Below are positions 10,251 through 19,583 of a DNA stretch of 64,000 nucleotides, piece after piece. Each line of letters starts with the position of its first letter. The stretch's first letter is position 1. Under the pieces are notes generated by a model. It searched no databases, had not been told where the DNA came from, and saw only the letters and a program-made list of their open reading frames with translations. The DNA lies in assembly GCA_030168595.1 (NCBI GenBank), contig CP115556.1, forward strand, positions 1,704,095 to 1,768,094, written 5' to 3'. The DNA comes from Methanomassiliicoccales archaeon LGM-DZ1. GTDB lineage: Archaea > Thermoplasmatota > Thermoplasmata > Methanomassiliicoccales > Methanomethylophilaceae. Position numbers and translations under genes: made by a program.

Positions 10251-11463
10251 CATTGATCCTGCCTCCATTGCGGCTTCTGTCTATGACTGGGACTGCCCCG
10301 AATCTTCCAGCCAGATAATTGGCTGTGAACCGAAGGTCGGACCTGACATTGAAATCAAGGAGGGAGTATAGCGAAGTGGCTCCGATGTTCGGGTCCCTGG
10401 CAGTGAGCCAAATCTGATCGCGCCTCATGTTGGTTCTGTCGGGTATCGCTGCATCATGGGTCGTGAATATCAATTGGGCGCCGTTCGCGTTATCAGCTGG
10501 GTTTGTGAACAGGCTGATGAGATAATCCACAATGGCCGGGTGGAGATGCTTCTCTATCTCATCAATGATGACGGCTTTGCCTTTTTTCAGTGCATCCAAC
10601 CAATATGGGATGAGGCTTAACAAACGTATAGTTCCGTCTGATTCCTCATCTTCGCTGAGTTCATGGGTCCTTTCTCCCTCGGAACCGCGGATTATGTGTG
10701 TTATGCCCAGCATTTTCACAGTTACGATGTCTGTGCCAGCGCTCCTGATGCGTAATCCTTTCTCAATCTCCCGGATATCGGATATTCCGATATCCGCTGC
10801 GGACAGCATCTTCACAACTTCTTCTTTCAGTTCCAAGATCTTTTCATTCGATGCATGAGTCTGGCTATTAACAATCACGAGGCTGTCTGCAATCCAATCA
10901 AATGGAATTTTCGTTACAGGGATCTGGAACTGGGAGCATTTGGACAGGAACAGCGAATTGGGGTTCACCAGGTCTTTTATCATCTCCATCCTGGCTCTGT
11001 CTGTTTTCGATGTGTTCGGGAAATCTATTTTCTGGCCGCTGCGCCGGAAAACGATCTTGCTCTTGCATCTCAGGGTCTCCTCCTCTATATGATCCTCGAG
11101 GACAGAGAAAGAGTACGCATATTCCATGCCGTTCGATATGAACCTGATTTTGAATTCGGAGGATCTGGGTTTCGCATTGTCGCAGAAGGCGAATCCAGGG
11201 CAGGAGATCGGTTTCTTTTCCGAGTAGTTTCCTGAATCCAGTACCATTTTTCTCAAGAAATCGATCGCCTCAATGACGGCACTCTTCCCGGATGCGTTTG
11301 CTCCGAATATGCCTACAGTCGGAAGGCAGACTTCTTTCCCGTTCTTTATCAGAGATTCTTTGTTCCTGCGGTCTTTGGTATATGCTTCCATTGAGAGCGT
11401 GCATTCGTCTCTGATCGAACGGTAGTTAGAGACAGTGAAATCCAAGAGCAATTCAATCACCAA
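10228..11463 (-). CDS. rloA: RloA-like AAA ATPase (ABC/OLD-type nucleotide-binding fold)
   Basis: 411 residues. It has an N-terminal FTVSNYRSIRDE opening, Walker A GIFGANASGKSAVIEAI (about residues 51-67), signature-like LSEDEESDGTIRLLSLIPYW, Walker B AVIIDEIEKHLHP and a switch histidine in LIFTTHDAAI. This is the AAA15/AAA21 arrangement of RloA, the ATPase half of RloAB, a pair associated with restriction and anticodon-nuclease loci and likely used in phage defence. Base composition is more AT-rich than the flanks, pointing to transfer. Its partner rloB survives only as a stub, so the system is probably inactive or has a new role. Confidence 0.8.
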   Translation of the reverse strand: MVIELLLDFTVSNYRSIRDECTLSMEAYTKDRRNKESLIKNGKEVCLPTVGIFGANASGKSAVIEAIDFLRKMVLDSGNYSEKKPISCPGFAFCDNAKPRSSEFKIRFISNGMEYAYSFSVLEDHIEEETLRCKSKIVFRRSGQKIDFPNTSKTDRARMEMIKDLVNPNSLFLSKCSQFQIPVTKIPFDWIADSLVIVNSQTHASNEKILELKEEVVKMLSAADIGISDIREIEKGLRIRSAGTDIVTVKMLGITHIIRGSEGERTHELSEDEESDGTIRLLSLIPYWLDALKKGKAVIIDEIEKHLHPAIVDYLISLFTNPADNANGAQLIFTTHDAAIPDRTNMRRDQIWLTARDPNIGATSLYSLLDFNVRSDLRFTANYLAGRFGAVPVIDRSRNGGRINGEKEKSV

Positions 11464-11734
11464 AACGATTCAAACGCTTAATCAGGAAGATAAATGGCAT
11501 ATCTCAAACAAAATGGTTGTTTTAAAACGCAATCTTCGTTTGATAAGCATTTTTGGATTCGCATGCTGTCACTCTAAAGACATTTCGATTCAAAAAGCGA
11601 CCCGCCGATCCACAATCGCAACAACGAGATGCAAGGAGAAGCTTGAGGACAGCGATTAGGATGCAACTGCACAAAAAGACCGCCGTATCTGCGCGGTTTA
11701 TGCAGATTCAGGGAGATTGAAGTAAAGGATGAGT
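11464..11734. other. AT-rich non-coding stretch between rloA and tRNA-Gly
   Basis: No supportable gene. The stretch is more AT-rich than the backbone and contains a small hairpin (ACCGC...GCGGT at about 11680-11699). It may be the edge of the acquired rloA segment. Confidence 0.4.
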
Positions 11735-11806
11735 GCGGAAGCCGGGATTCGAACCCGAGTTCTAACCTTGGCAAGGTTAAGTGATAACCAACTACACTAC
11801 TTCCAC
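11735..11806 (-). tRNA. tRNA-Gly (anticodon GCC)
   Basis: Read on the minus strand, the 72 nt fold as a cloverleaf. Acceptor arms are GTGGAAG and CTTCCGC, the anticodon stem TAACC/GGTTA closes loop TTGCCAA (anticodon GCC), and the T loop is GGGTTCGAATCCC. CCA is not encoded. A TATA-like CTTTAAATCC lies about 30 nt upstream (near 11834-11843). The rloA island lies on the 3' side of this tRNA, a common insertion position, though I found no convincing second copy of the tRNA end beyond it. Confidence 0.95.
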
Positions 11807-11889
11807 AGCTGGCTTCCACATCTGCTTAATGGATTTAAAGCTTTTGAAGGCCAGCCGGGGCGGGCCCAGGTGTGCCAGATGCCCCGATG

Positions 11890-13371
11890 TCAGTTCTGGT
11901 ACAGGAGGCGGTCCCTGAGCACCGGCTCGCTGGTGACGTTTATGCCGAGCTTCCTGAGGACCGATACGTCCTGCGGATAGAGTATGACCGAACCGTGCAG
12001 GTCGCAGCCCCTGAGCCTGCCCAGCTTGGAGAACGCCCTGGCGGACTCCTCGGATCCCTCGGAGCATATGGAGAGCGCCACCAGCATCTCGTCCGCGCGG
12101 AGCTTCGGGTCCGTCCTGAGGACGTTCTTCTTCAGCCCTTCCACCCGTTTCAGGACCTCCGGGGGGATGGGGTTGAAGCTCCCGTCCACCCCCGCGAAGA
12201 CCTTCACGGAGTTCAGGAGCACGGCGGACACCGATGACAGGTCCCCGGTCGCCATCCCGGTGACCACCGTCCCGTCCGGGAGCTCGATGCCGGCTATCGA
12301 TGCCCCGGTCTCGGACGCCCTCCTCCTGACCTCGCGGTAGAGGAGGAAGCTTTCCGGCGAGGTCTCCGCCTTCTTCATCAGGAGGTCGATCCTGGAGACC
12401 GTGGCCGCGGTCGCCTTCCCGTTGAGATGGTCGGCTGCCGCATGGAAGTAGCGCCTGACGATCTCCCTCCTGGACGCTTCTGATACGGCCTTGTCGTCGA
12501 CGATGCAGAACCCGACGGTGTTGATGCCCATGTCCGTGGGGGACCTGTAGGGGGATTCGCCCATCACTCCGTCAAGAATGGTCTTGAGGACAGGGAACGC
12601 CTCGATGTCGCGGTTGTAGTTGATCGCGCTCTTCCCGTACGCCTCCATGTGGAACGGGTCGATCATGTTGACGTCGCCCAGATCGGCCGTGGCCGCCTCG
12701 TAGGCGAGGTTGATCGGATGGTTCAGCGGGAGGTTCCAGACCGGGAAGGTCTCGAACTTCGCGTATCCGGACTTGATGCCCCGCTTGCCGTCCTGGTATA
12801 TCTGGGACAGGCACACTGCCATCTTCCCGCTGCCCGGCCCGGGGCCGGTCACGAGCACGATGGGCATCTCCGTCTGCACGTAGTCGTTCTTCCCGTACCC
12901 TTCGTCGCTCACTATGAGCGGGGTGTTCGTCGGGTAACCGGGGATGGGGTGGTGGAAGCTGACGTTCATGCCCCTGTCCTTCAGCAGCCCGGCGAACTTG
13001 TCGGCCGCCGGCTGTCCGGTGTACATGGTGAGGACGAAGGTGTCCGCTTTGATCCCGTATCCGCGGTAGAGGTCGGCCATGCGGAGGGCCTCGAGGTCAT
13101 AGGTGATGCCGATGTCCCCGCGGACCTTGCTCTTCTCGATGTCGTTGCAGTTCACGCAGATGACCGCTTCGAGCTCGTCCTTCATGGTGGACAGCATGCG
13201 GATCTTGCTGTCGGGCTCGAATCCGGGCAGTATGCGCGCCGCATGGTAGTCGTCGAAGATCTTGCCCCCGATCTCCATGTAGAGCTTCCCGCCGAACCTG
13301 CCCAGTCTGTCCCTGATCTCCTGGGACTGCAGCCTGGCGTATTTCTCGCCGTCGAAACCGATTCTGCTCAT
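11890..13371 (-). CDS. DUF1846 family protein
   Basis: 493 residues, the usual length of the DUF1846 (UPF0371) family known from Firmicutes and scattered archaea. The fold is reported for the family but the reaction is not established. Recognisable stretches are the opening IGFDGEKYARLQSQEIRDRL and the P-loop-like VTGPGPGSGKMA. The gene starts almost at the predicted transcript start: a GATTTATCG box lies at 13397-13405, about 28 nt upstream of the ATG. The same AT patch can serve the divergent ybaK gene. Confidence 0.85.
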   Translation of the reverse strand: MSRIGFDGEKYARLQSQEIRDRLGRFGGKLYMEIGGKIFDDYHAARILPGFEPDSKIRMLSTMKDELEAVICVNCNDIEKSKVRGDIGITYDLEALRMADLYRGYGIKADTFVLTMYTGQPAADKFAGLLKDRGMNVSFHHPIPGYPTNTPLIVSDEGYGKNDYVQTEMPIVLVTGPGPGSGKMAVCLSQIYQDGKRGIKSGYAKFETFPVWNLPLNHPINLAYEAATADLGDVNMIDPFHMEAYGKSAINYNRDIEAFPVLKTILDGVMGESPYRSPTDMGINTVGFCIVDDKAVSEASRREIVRRYFHAAADHLNGKATAATVSRIDLLMKKAETSPESFLLYREVRRRASETGASIAGIELPDGTVVTGMATGDLSSVSAVLLNSVKVFAGVDGSFNPIPPEVLKRVEGLKKNVLRTDPKLRADEMLVALSICSEGSEESARAFSKLGRLRGCDLHGSVILYPQDVSVLRKLGINVTSEPVLRDRLLYQN

Positions 13372-13395
13372 GTGAAACGACCTGGGATGGCTGAA

Positions 13396-13428
13396 CGGCG
13401 ATAAATCCCCATCGGGGCCTTCCGGGGA
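13396..13428. promoter_or_regulatory. Compact divergent promoter between DUF1846 gene and ybaK
   Basis: Only 57 nt separate the two divergent ATGs. A single AT patch (GGCGATAAATCC, centred near 13402) is about 26 nt from the ybaK start at 13429 and about 30 nt from the DUF1846 start at 13371. Both transcripts would then be leaderless or nearly so, and the two genes would compete for one TATA patch. Confidence 0.45.
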
Positions 13429-13935
13429 ATGTCAATAAAGAAATGGGCGGAGATGCTTGCCCCCCGCATGGACAAGACCAATCCCATGCGCATCCTCGAC
13501 CGCGCGGGCGTGGCATACGAGGTCAGGGATTACACAGCGACGGGCGCGGTGTCCGGCCCCGATGTAGCCGCCGCCCTGGGCGAGGACCCTTCCGAGGCCT
13601 TCAAGACGCTCGTGACCCGCGGCAAGTCCGACAGGATGTACGTGTTCGTCCTGCCTGTCGCGAAGGAGCTCGACCTGAAGAAGGCCGCCGTCTCGGTGGG
13701 CGAGAAATCTGTCGAGATGCTGAAATCGAAGGAACTGCTGCCATCCACCGGGTACGTCCATGGGGGATGCTCTCCCCTGGGAATGAGGAGGCCGCTGAGG
13801 ACCGTCGTGGATTCCTCGATATCCTCATTGAACAGGATGTACTTCAGCGCGGGGCGCATCGGGCTGCAGATCTGCATGGACCCGAAGGACCTGCCGAAGG
13901 TCCTGGAATTCGCCGTGGCGGACCTCTGCCGCTGA
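13429..13935 (+). CDS. ybaK: YbaK/EbsC-type aminoacyl-tRNA deacylase
   Basis: Trans-editing enzyme of the YbaK/ProX superfamily, which hydrolyses mischarged Cys-tRNA-Pro. Family features visible are TNPMRILDRAGVAYEVRDY near the N-terminus, the catalytic-lysine strand TYVFVLPVAKELDLKKAAVS-like segment (FVLPVAKELDLKK), and the glycine-rich GYVHGGCSPLG loop. Length is 168 residues from ATG 13429, whose TATA box implies a leaderless mRNA. An internal ATG at 13468 would give the more compact MDKTNPMRIL start seen in many homologues. Confidence 0.85.
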   Translation: MSIKKWAEMLAPRMDKTNPMRILDRAGVAYEVRDYTATGAVSGPDVAAALGEDPSEAFKTLVTRGKSDRMYVFVLPVAKELDLKKAAVSVGEKSVEMLKSKELLPSTGYVHGGCSPLGMRRPLRTVVDSSISSLNRMYFSAGRIGLQICMDPKDLPKVLEFAVADLCR

Positions 13936-13951
13936 ATGGGAGGCGGGGGCC

Positions 13952-15385
13952 TCAGTCATCCCTTTCGATGACCCAGACCTTCACCCTGCGGCTCTTGAAC
14001 TCGGTCTTGGGAACATCCTTGAGCATGCGGTTCCCGAAATCGCGGTGGACCTCGACCACCGAGGAGTCCCTGCCGATCTCGATCTTCCCGATGGCGGCGT
14101 CGATGATGTGCCCCGATCTCATGATGAAATCGGCGAGCGCAACCTTCCCGGCCCCGTCGGCCTTCCCGATGTCTATGCCGAACTTCACCATGCCGAACGG
14201 GTCGGAGAGCTGGTCGTAATCGACGACCTTCCGGATGGTGTCCTTCGAACCTTCCTCGGCCTCAGGGACCTCCCTCTTCTCGATCTTCAGGCCGTCGACG
14301 CGGCGTTCGAACTCGCGGATGAGGTGCTCCTCCTCCGAGGTGACGAACGACACGGCGGTGCCTTCCCTGCCGGCCCTCCCGGTCCTGCCGATCCTGTGGA
14401 TGTAGGTGTGCAGCTCCTCGGGCATGTCGTAGTTGATCACGTAGTTTATGTCGTCGATGTCCAGGCCCCTGGCGGCGACGTCGGTCGCTATCAGGAGGTC
14501 GGTCTTGCCCTCCCTGAAGTCGTCCACGGCGCGCTCCCTGTGCCCCTGGCCCATGGACCCGTGGAGGGCGACGACCTTGTAGCCGTGCTCCTGCAGCCTC
14601 TCCTCCAGGGTGTCCACCATCTTGATGGTCTGGCAGAAGATCAGCGCCTTGGGCTTGTCGATGTCGATGATCCTGGTGAGGGCCCAGGACTTGTTCCTCC
14701 TCCCGACGGAGATGTAGTACTGCCTGATGTTGTCGAGGACTATCTCGTCCTTGGAGACGTCGATCTCCTTGGGCTTCTTCATGTAGTCGGAGGCGAGGTT
14801 CTTGATGTCCTCCGGCATGGTGGCGGAGAACATCATCATCTGCCTGTCCTTCGGGCAGGCGTTGAAGATATACTCGATGTCATCGATGAACCCCATGTCG
14901 AGCATCCTGTCGGATTCGTCCATGACGATGACCTTTATGCCGGAGAGGTCGAGGTACTCCCTGTCGATGAGGTCCCTCACCCTCCCGGGGGTGCCGGCTA
15001 TGACATCGGCGCCCTGCTCGAGCTCGTCCACCTGCTTCTCGATCTTAGCGCGGCCGTCGGAGCCTCCGTAGATGGGGACGCAGACGTGGCCGCTGTACTT
15101 CGCCATCGCCGTCAGGTCGTCGGCCACCTGGATGGCGAGCTCCCTGGTGGGCTCGAGGACGATTGCTCCGGGCTTGGAACCTCCCGGCTCGGTGACCGAG
15201 AGGATGACGGTCCCGAAGGCTCCCGTCTTGCCGGTGCCGGTCTGGGCCTGCGCTATGATGTCGCGGCCCTCCATGCCGGCGGGTATGGCCTCCTCCTGGA
15301 TCGGCGTAGGGGCGTCCCATTTCATATCGGCTAGGGCTTTGGCGACATCCTCGGACACTCCGAGGTCGAGAAACTTGGAATCCAT
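13952..15385 (-). CDS. DEAD-box RNA helicase with DbpA-like C-terminal domain
   Basis: 477 residues from ATG 15385, which begins the typical MDSKFLDLGVSEDVAKALAD helicase opening. The frame is open further upstream but contains nothing conserved. Motifs: AQTGTGKTGAFG, EPTRELA, VMDESDRMLDMGF (DESD in place of DEAD), SAT, RGLDIDDINYV and HRIGRTGRAGR. The last 80 residues form the DbpA-type RNA-binding domain. It is a paralogue of the helicase at 4388-6151 without the long basic linker. It converges with ybaK, with 16 nt between the stops. Confidence 0.9.
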   Translation of the reverse strand: MDSKFLDLGVSEDVAKALADMKWDAPTPIQEEAIPAGMEGRDIIAQAQTGTGKTGAFGTVILSVTEPGGSKPGAIVLEPTRELAIQVADDLTAMAKYSGHVCVPIYGGSDGRAKIEKQVDELEQGADVIAGTPGRVRDLIDREYLDLSGIKVIVMDESDRMLDMGFIDDIEYIFNACPKDRQMMMFSATMPEDIKNLASDYMKKPKEIDVSKDEIVLDNIRQYYISVGRRNKSWALTRIIDIDKPKALIFCQTIKMVDTLEERLQEHGYKVVALHGSMGQGHRERAVDDFREGKTDLLIATDVAARGLDIDDINYVINYDMPEELHTYIHRIGRTGRAGREGTAVSFVTSEEEHLIREFERRVDGLKIEKREVPEAEEGSKDTIRKVVDYDQLSDPFGMVKFGIDIGKADGAGKVALADFIMRSGHIIDAAIGKIEIGRDSSVVEVHRDFGNRMLKDVPKTEFKSRRVKVWVIERDD

Positions 15386-15664
15386 ATGTTCAGCTCCGGT
15401 AATCAGCCTGCGACGGCCGCAGACAAGCTCTGTTATCGGTTCGGGATAGTTTCGGGGCTCATAAAAACGTATCCCAGCAGGCCGATGGTTAAGTGACATG
15501 GAGATTATTATATATGACGGGACGGACGCGGCGGTATCTGGCACATGCGGATCGTTTGGCTCGGTCAGTTCAGGAGTCCGGGACGGCCGCAATATCCTGG
15601 AGGAACAAGGCCTGCCTTCCGGGATTCAAAATCAATATAACGGTCCCGTACCGTTAAGGGGCCT

Positions 15665-15829
15665 ATGGCGAAGTACGAGTGCACTCTGTGCGGATACATT
15701 TACGACGAGGAAGCGGGGATCCCCGCCGACGGGATACCGGCAGGGACCAGATTCGAGGACCTCCCGGACGACTGGGTCTGTCCCGATTGCGGCGCCGGCA
15801 AGGACATGTTCAAGAAGATCGAAGAGTGA
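15665..15829 (+). CDS. Rubredoxin
   Basis: 54-residue mononuclear iron electron carrier. Both Cys pairs are intact ([13 protein letters not shown] and [11 protein letters not shown]) with the normal rubredoxin spacing and the [11 protein letters not shown] block. A TATA-like box (AATCAATATAACGG, near 15637) is about 26 nt upstream of the ATG, so the mRNA is probably leaderless. It is followed 2 nt later by a second rubredoxin and then a flavodoxin-like protein, a likely oxygen or oxidative stress module. Confidence 0.95.
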   Translation: MAKYECTLCGYIYDEEAGIPADGIPAGTRFEDLPDDWVCPDCGAGKDMFKKIEE

Positions 15830-15831
15830 AC

Positions 15832-16080
15832 ATGTCGAAATACGTCTGCACTATGTGCGGTTTCGCATACCGCGAGGAAAGGGGGTTCGCCCCTTCCGGG
15901 TTCCCTCCAGGCATGCCCTGGTCCGATGTCCCGGACGATTGGAAATGCCCCATGTGCGGGTCGCCGAAGAACATCTTCCGCCTGTACTCGGACGAGCGTT
16001 TCGAGCGATCCCGGAACATAGTATCCGCCGGTATCCTTACGCCTATCATCCAGCAATGGACTGCTTCAAATACCGCGTAA
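15832..16080 (+). CDS. Rubredoxin-like protein with C-terminal extension
   Basis: 82 residues. The first 50 are a rubredoxin (CTMCGFAYREERG and CPMCGSPKNIF, with DVPDDWKCP). An extra tail of about 30 residues has no recognised motif. It starts 2 nt after the first rubredoxin stop, so the two are co-translated. The extension may dock it to a partner such as the downstream flavoprotein or rubrerythrin; that is inference. Confidence 0.9.
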   Translation: MSKYVCTMCGFAYREERGFAPSGFPPGMPWSDVPDDWKCPMCGSPKNIFRLYSDERFERSRNIVSAGILTPIIQQWTASNTA

Positions 16081-16096
16081 CCGATTACCGGACACT

Positions 16097-16642
16097 ATGT
16101 CTGTCATAGCTATCGTTTCCAGCCCCCAGATCGGTGCGAACACCGACATGATGGTCCAGGCGGCCGCCGAGGGAGTCAAATCCGTCGGGAAGGACGTCAA
16201 GATCTACTACATCAACAAGATGAAGAACGCCCGCCCCTGCCAGGCCTGCGATTTCTGCAAGGCCAAAGGCCAGGGATGCGCTGTCAAGGACGACATCAAG
16301 GAGGTCCTCGATGCTATCATCGACTCCGACGGCGTTATCCTCTCCGTTCCTGTGTACTTCGGACAGCCCTGCGCTCAGTACAGGATGTTCGAGGACAGGC
16401 TCTACAGCTACCTCAAGGGAGACTTCAGCTCCATCTGCGCCCCCAAGAAGTTCGCCGTCTTCACCGCCGCAGGCACTGCCGGCGCCGACACCCTCGCCGA
16501 CGAGATCGAGAAGAGGATGACCGGATTCTTCAAGTTCGAGTGCATCGGAAAGGTCTCGGCCATCACCAAGAACGACAAGAAGGCCGTCGAGAACAACGCC
16601 GACATCAAGGCCCAGTGCAAGGCCATCGGCGCCAAGTTCTGA
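16097..16642 (+). CDS. Flavodoxin-like / iron-sulfur flavoprotein-type NADPH-dependent FMN reductase family protein
   Basis: 181 residues with a flavodoxin fold. The phosphate-binding loop is IVSSPQIGANTDMM near the N-terminus, and a Cys cluster CQACDFCKAKGQGC near residue 55 resembles the 4Fe-4S motif of archaeal iron-sulfur flavoproteins. VYFGQPCAQYRMFEDRL is the second flavin-contact loop. It lies 16 nt after the second rubredoxin, so electrons may pass between them. Codon use is typical of a highly expressed gene. Confidence 0.85.
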   Translation: MSVIAIVSSPQIGANTDMMVQAAAEGVKSVGKDVKIYYINKMKNARPCQACDFCKAKGQGCAVKDDIKEVLDAIIDSDGVILSVPVYFGQPCAQYRMFEDRLYSYLKGDFSSICAPKKFAVFTAAGTAGADTLADEIEKRMTGFFKFECIGKVSAITKNDKKAVENNADIKAQCKAIGAKF

Positions 16643-16660
16643 TCGGATAAACGCTTTCAC

Positions 16661-16690
16661 GGGAGGGGTTTCCCCTCCCCGGTTTATTTT
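16661..16690 (+). terminator. Terminator after the rubredoxin/flavodoxin operon
   Basis: An 8-bp GGGAGGGG/CCCCTCCC stem (16661-16668, 16672-16679) with a TTT loop, followed by GGTTTATTTT. Confidence 0.7.
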
Positions 16691-16834
16691 ACATTGATGC
16701 TGTGTCCGGATGGTCCGGTCCGGCAGATCTCCGATACGATTTCGGAAGAAGACCCAGATGCCCGCCGAAGGCAGGCATCGCATGGTAAAAGGACAGATGC
16801 CGGAAGGCCGGGTCTCTCCCCGGCCCAGGGCATC

Positions 16835-19474
16835 TCACTGCTCGATGACGAGCAGCGCGTCCCCGCACTGGACGGTGGAGACCTCCCTTCCGTCCAGCGA
16901 GAGGGATTTCCTGACCTCGAAGAACTCGGGGCCGATATCCACCTTCTCCCCTCCGACGTCCAGGGAGACGTTCCCGGCGGCGATCTGGGAGGCAAGGGAT
17001 TCGGGGTCGGCGGCAGTTATGGCCGCGGCGATCGCCTTCGCTTTGTCCTTGAACGCCGGGCCGAGCTTGGCGTAGACCGGCTTCACGGAGGCGACCTTCT
17101 CGACCAGGTCGGCCTTCTCGGCGACGGTCAGCCTGGCGGCCCTCGCTCCCTGCCTGATATCCTCCTCGGACATCCTGTAGAGGGCGGAATCTCCGCCGAC
17201 GATCTCGAGGCCGGAGATCTCGGCCCCGACAGCGATCTTCCTCTCGGCCTTCCAGGCGCGCACGGCGGCGACGAACTCGGCGGCGGCATCGCCGGCCCTG
17301 ACCGCGGTCTCGTCTGCCTCTCCGGGGACAGGCCAGGAGGTGACGTGGATGGAGACAGCGCCGTCGAACTTCTGATAGATGTTCTGGTAGACGTCCTCGG
17401 TGACGTGCGGCATGAACGGCGCCAGCATCTTGATCGAGTCGAGGAAGACCTTGTACAGGGTGTAGACGACGGCATCGTCCTCCCTGCCCTTGACCATCTC
17501 GACATAGTCGTCGGCGAACACGTGCCAGATGAACTCCTCGACGCGCTTCATCGCCTTGTCGAACTGGTACTCCTCGAAGAACGAGGTGACGTCGGCGAGG
17601 GTCTTGGAGAGCCTTCCGAGGATCCAGAGGTCGGCCGTCCTCAGCGACGCCGGCCTGGCCGGAGCGAAGGTCAGCTTCTCGAAGTACCTGGAGACGAACT
17701 GTCCCAGGTTGTAGACCTTGATGCAGATCTTCTTCCCGCGGATGACGTCCTTCTCCCTGAAGGCATGGTCGATGCCGAGGGAGCAGTTGGCCGCGTAGTA
17801 GCGGAGGGCGTCGGCGCCGTACTTCTCCAGGATAGGGACGGGGTCGATGACGTTCCCGGCGGAGGTGTGCATCGGGGTCCCGTCGGGGGCCATGATGAAC
17901 CCGTGGATCATGATGTTCTTCCAGGGGATGGCATGCTCGATCTGCTCCGTCCTGAGGATGGAGTAGAACGCCCAGGTCCTGATGATGTCGTGGCTCTGGG
18001 GCCTGAGGGTCATGGGGAAGAGCTTCTTGTGGAGCTCGGGGTCCCTCTCCCAGTAGGTGTTGTAGAGGCAGGACCCGGATGAGTCCATCCAGGTGTCGAA
18101 GACATCGGTGCAGCCGACGAACTCGGTGCAGCCGCACTTGGGGCACTTGTCGACCGGGGCCTTGTCGATCGTCGGGTCGACGTACTTCCTGGCCTGCTCC
18201 TCGGTGGCGCAGACGGGGCAGCCGCACTTGGCGCATTCCCAGATGGGGACGGGGGTGGCGAAGATCCTCTGCCTGGAGAGGACCCAGTCCCATTCCAGGG
18301 ACTTGGTCCAGTCTTCGAGCCTGACCTTCATGAAGTCCGGGAACCAGTTGATCTCCGACGCCCTCTTGAGGATGGCATCCTTGAACGCGGTGGTCTTCAG
18401 GAACCACTGGGGAACCTGCAGGAACTCGATGGGGGTCTTGCACCTCCAGCAGACGGAGACCTGCTGGGGGTTGTCCTCCTGCTTCACGAGGACGCCCATG
18501 GCCTTCAGGTCCTCGATGGCCGCGGCCCTGGCCTCGGCGACCGGCATGCCCGCGTACTTCCCGGCGAGCTGGGTCATCTTCCCTTCCTCGTCGATGCCCT
18601 TCTCGAGCTCGAGGTGGTACTTCATGATCCACTCGAGGTCGGCCTTGTCGCCGATGGTGCAGATCATCACGTTCCCGGTGCCGTACTTCATGTCGACCTT
18701 GGGGTCGGAGATGACCTTGACGTGCCTGCCGTAGATGGGGGTGATAAGCTCTTTGCCGACGTACTTCGAGTTGACCGGGTCGGCGGGGTTGACGGCGACC
18801 ACCTTGCAGGTGCACAGCAGCTCCGGGCGGGTGGTGGCGATCATCATGTGCTCGCCGCTGGGCTTCCCGTCGGGGCCGGCGATGTCGAACTTCAGGTAGT
18901 TCAGCTTGTTGACGTTGTCCTTGTAGTCGACCTCGGCATCGGCCAGGGCGGTGCCGCAGCGGGGGCACCAGTTGACCGGGAAGTTGGCCTTGTAGACCAG
19001 CCCCATGTTGTAGAGCTTGACGAAGGACAGCTGGGTGATGCTGCGGTAGTAGGGGGCGTCGGTCTGGTAGTAGATCGACGGGTCCATGCTCTCGCCGAGC
19101 ATCTCGAAGTCGTGGGTCATCTTGGCGATGTACCCGTTGGCCCAGTCGGAGCAGAGCTTGCGGTACTCCTGGCGGGGGAGGGACTTCTTGGTGATGCCGT
19201 ACTTCTTCTCGACGCGGACCTCGATGGGGGTCCCGTTGACGTCGAAGCAGAGGGGGAAGAAGACGTTGTCCCCCTTCATGCGGTGATAGCGCGCCGCGAA
19301 GTCGATCAGGGAGTATCCGGTAGCATGACCCAGATGCAGGTCTCCGGAGGTGTACCTGGGGGGGTTGTCGATGCTGAAGACCGGCCTGTCGGACTTCGGG
19401 TCGAAGCGGTAGACGGCCTTCTCCTTCCACATCTCCTCCCATTTTTTCTCGATAACGGAGGAATCGTATGCCAT
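16835..19474 (-). CDS. valS: Valyl-tRNA synthetase
   Basis: Class I aminoacyl-tRNA synthetase, 879 residues. The HIGH motif is present as HLGH (SGDLHLGHATGYS, about residue 45). The KMSKS loop is the diverged archaeal form around GTPMHTSAGNVIDP. An editing (CP1) domain lies between and carries zinc-binding-type pairs (CWRCKTP, CAKCGCPVC, CPKCGCTEF). The C-terminal anticodon-binding helices are shorter than in bacterial ValRS. A TATA box (CTATTTATACTC on the minus strand, about 19499-19510) sits 26-30 nt before the ATG, so the mRNA is almost leaderless. Confidence 0.96.
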   Translation of the reverse strand: MAYDSSVIEKKWEEMWKEKAVYRFDPKSDRPVFSIDNPPRYTSGDLHLGHATGYSLIDFAARYHRMKGDNVFFPLCFDVNGTPIEVRVEKKYGITKKSLPRQEYRKLCSDWANGYIAKMTHDFEMLGESMDPSIYYQTDAPYYRSITQLSFVKLYNMGLVYKANFPVNWCPRCGTALADAEVDYKDNVNKLNYLKFDIAGPDGKPSGEHMMIATTRPELLCTCKVVAVNPADPVNSKYVGKELITPIYGRHVKVISDPKVDMKYGTGNVMICTIGDKADLEWIMKYHLELEKGIDEEGKMTQLAGKYAGMPVAEARAAAIEDLKAMGVLVKQEDNPQQVSVCWRCKTPIEFLQVPQWFLKTTAFKDAILKRASEINWFPDFMKVRLEDWTKSLEWDWVLSRQRIFATPVPIWECAKCGCPVCATEEQARKYVDPTIDKAPVDKCPKCGCTEFVGCTDVFDTWMDSSGSCLYNTYWERDPELHKKLFPMTLRPQSHDIIRTWAFYSILRTEQIEHAIPWKNIMIHGFIMAPDGTPMHTSAGNVIDPVPILEKYGADALRYYAANCSLGIDHAFREKDVIRGKKICIKVYNLGQFVSRYFEKLTFAPARPASLRTADLWILGRLSKTLADVTSFFEEYQFDKAMKRVEEFIWHVFADDYVEMVKGREDDAVVYTLYKVFLDSIKMLAPFMPHVTEDVYQNIYQKFDGAVSIHVTSWPVPGEADETAVRAGDAAAEFVAAVRAWKAERKIAVGAEISGLEIVGGDSALYRMSEEDIRQGARAARLTVAEKADLVEKVASVKPVYAKLGPAFKDKAKAIAAAITAADPESLASQIAAGNVSLDVGGEKVDIGPEFFEVRKSLSLDGREVSTVQCGDALLVIEQ

Positions 19475-19583
19475 GGTAACGTTGGCGTGTAGATACCCAG
19501 AGTATAAATAGGAAACTAAAACGGCGGCGGAAAGGGTTTGACAGGGGCGCCGGGCGGGTAAAGATGCCCAGCGCCCGCCGAGC

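Noticed and set aside
15386..15592. 69-residue N-terminal extension of the second DEAD-box helicase
   Set aside because: The extension has no conserved sequence and spans the probable promoter; ATG 15385 begins the usual helicase opening.
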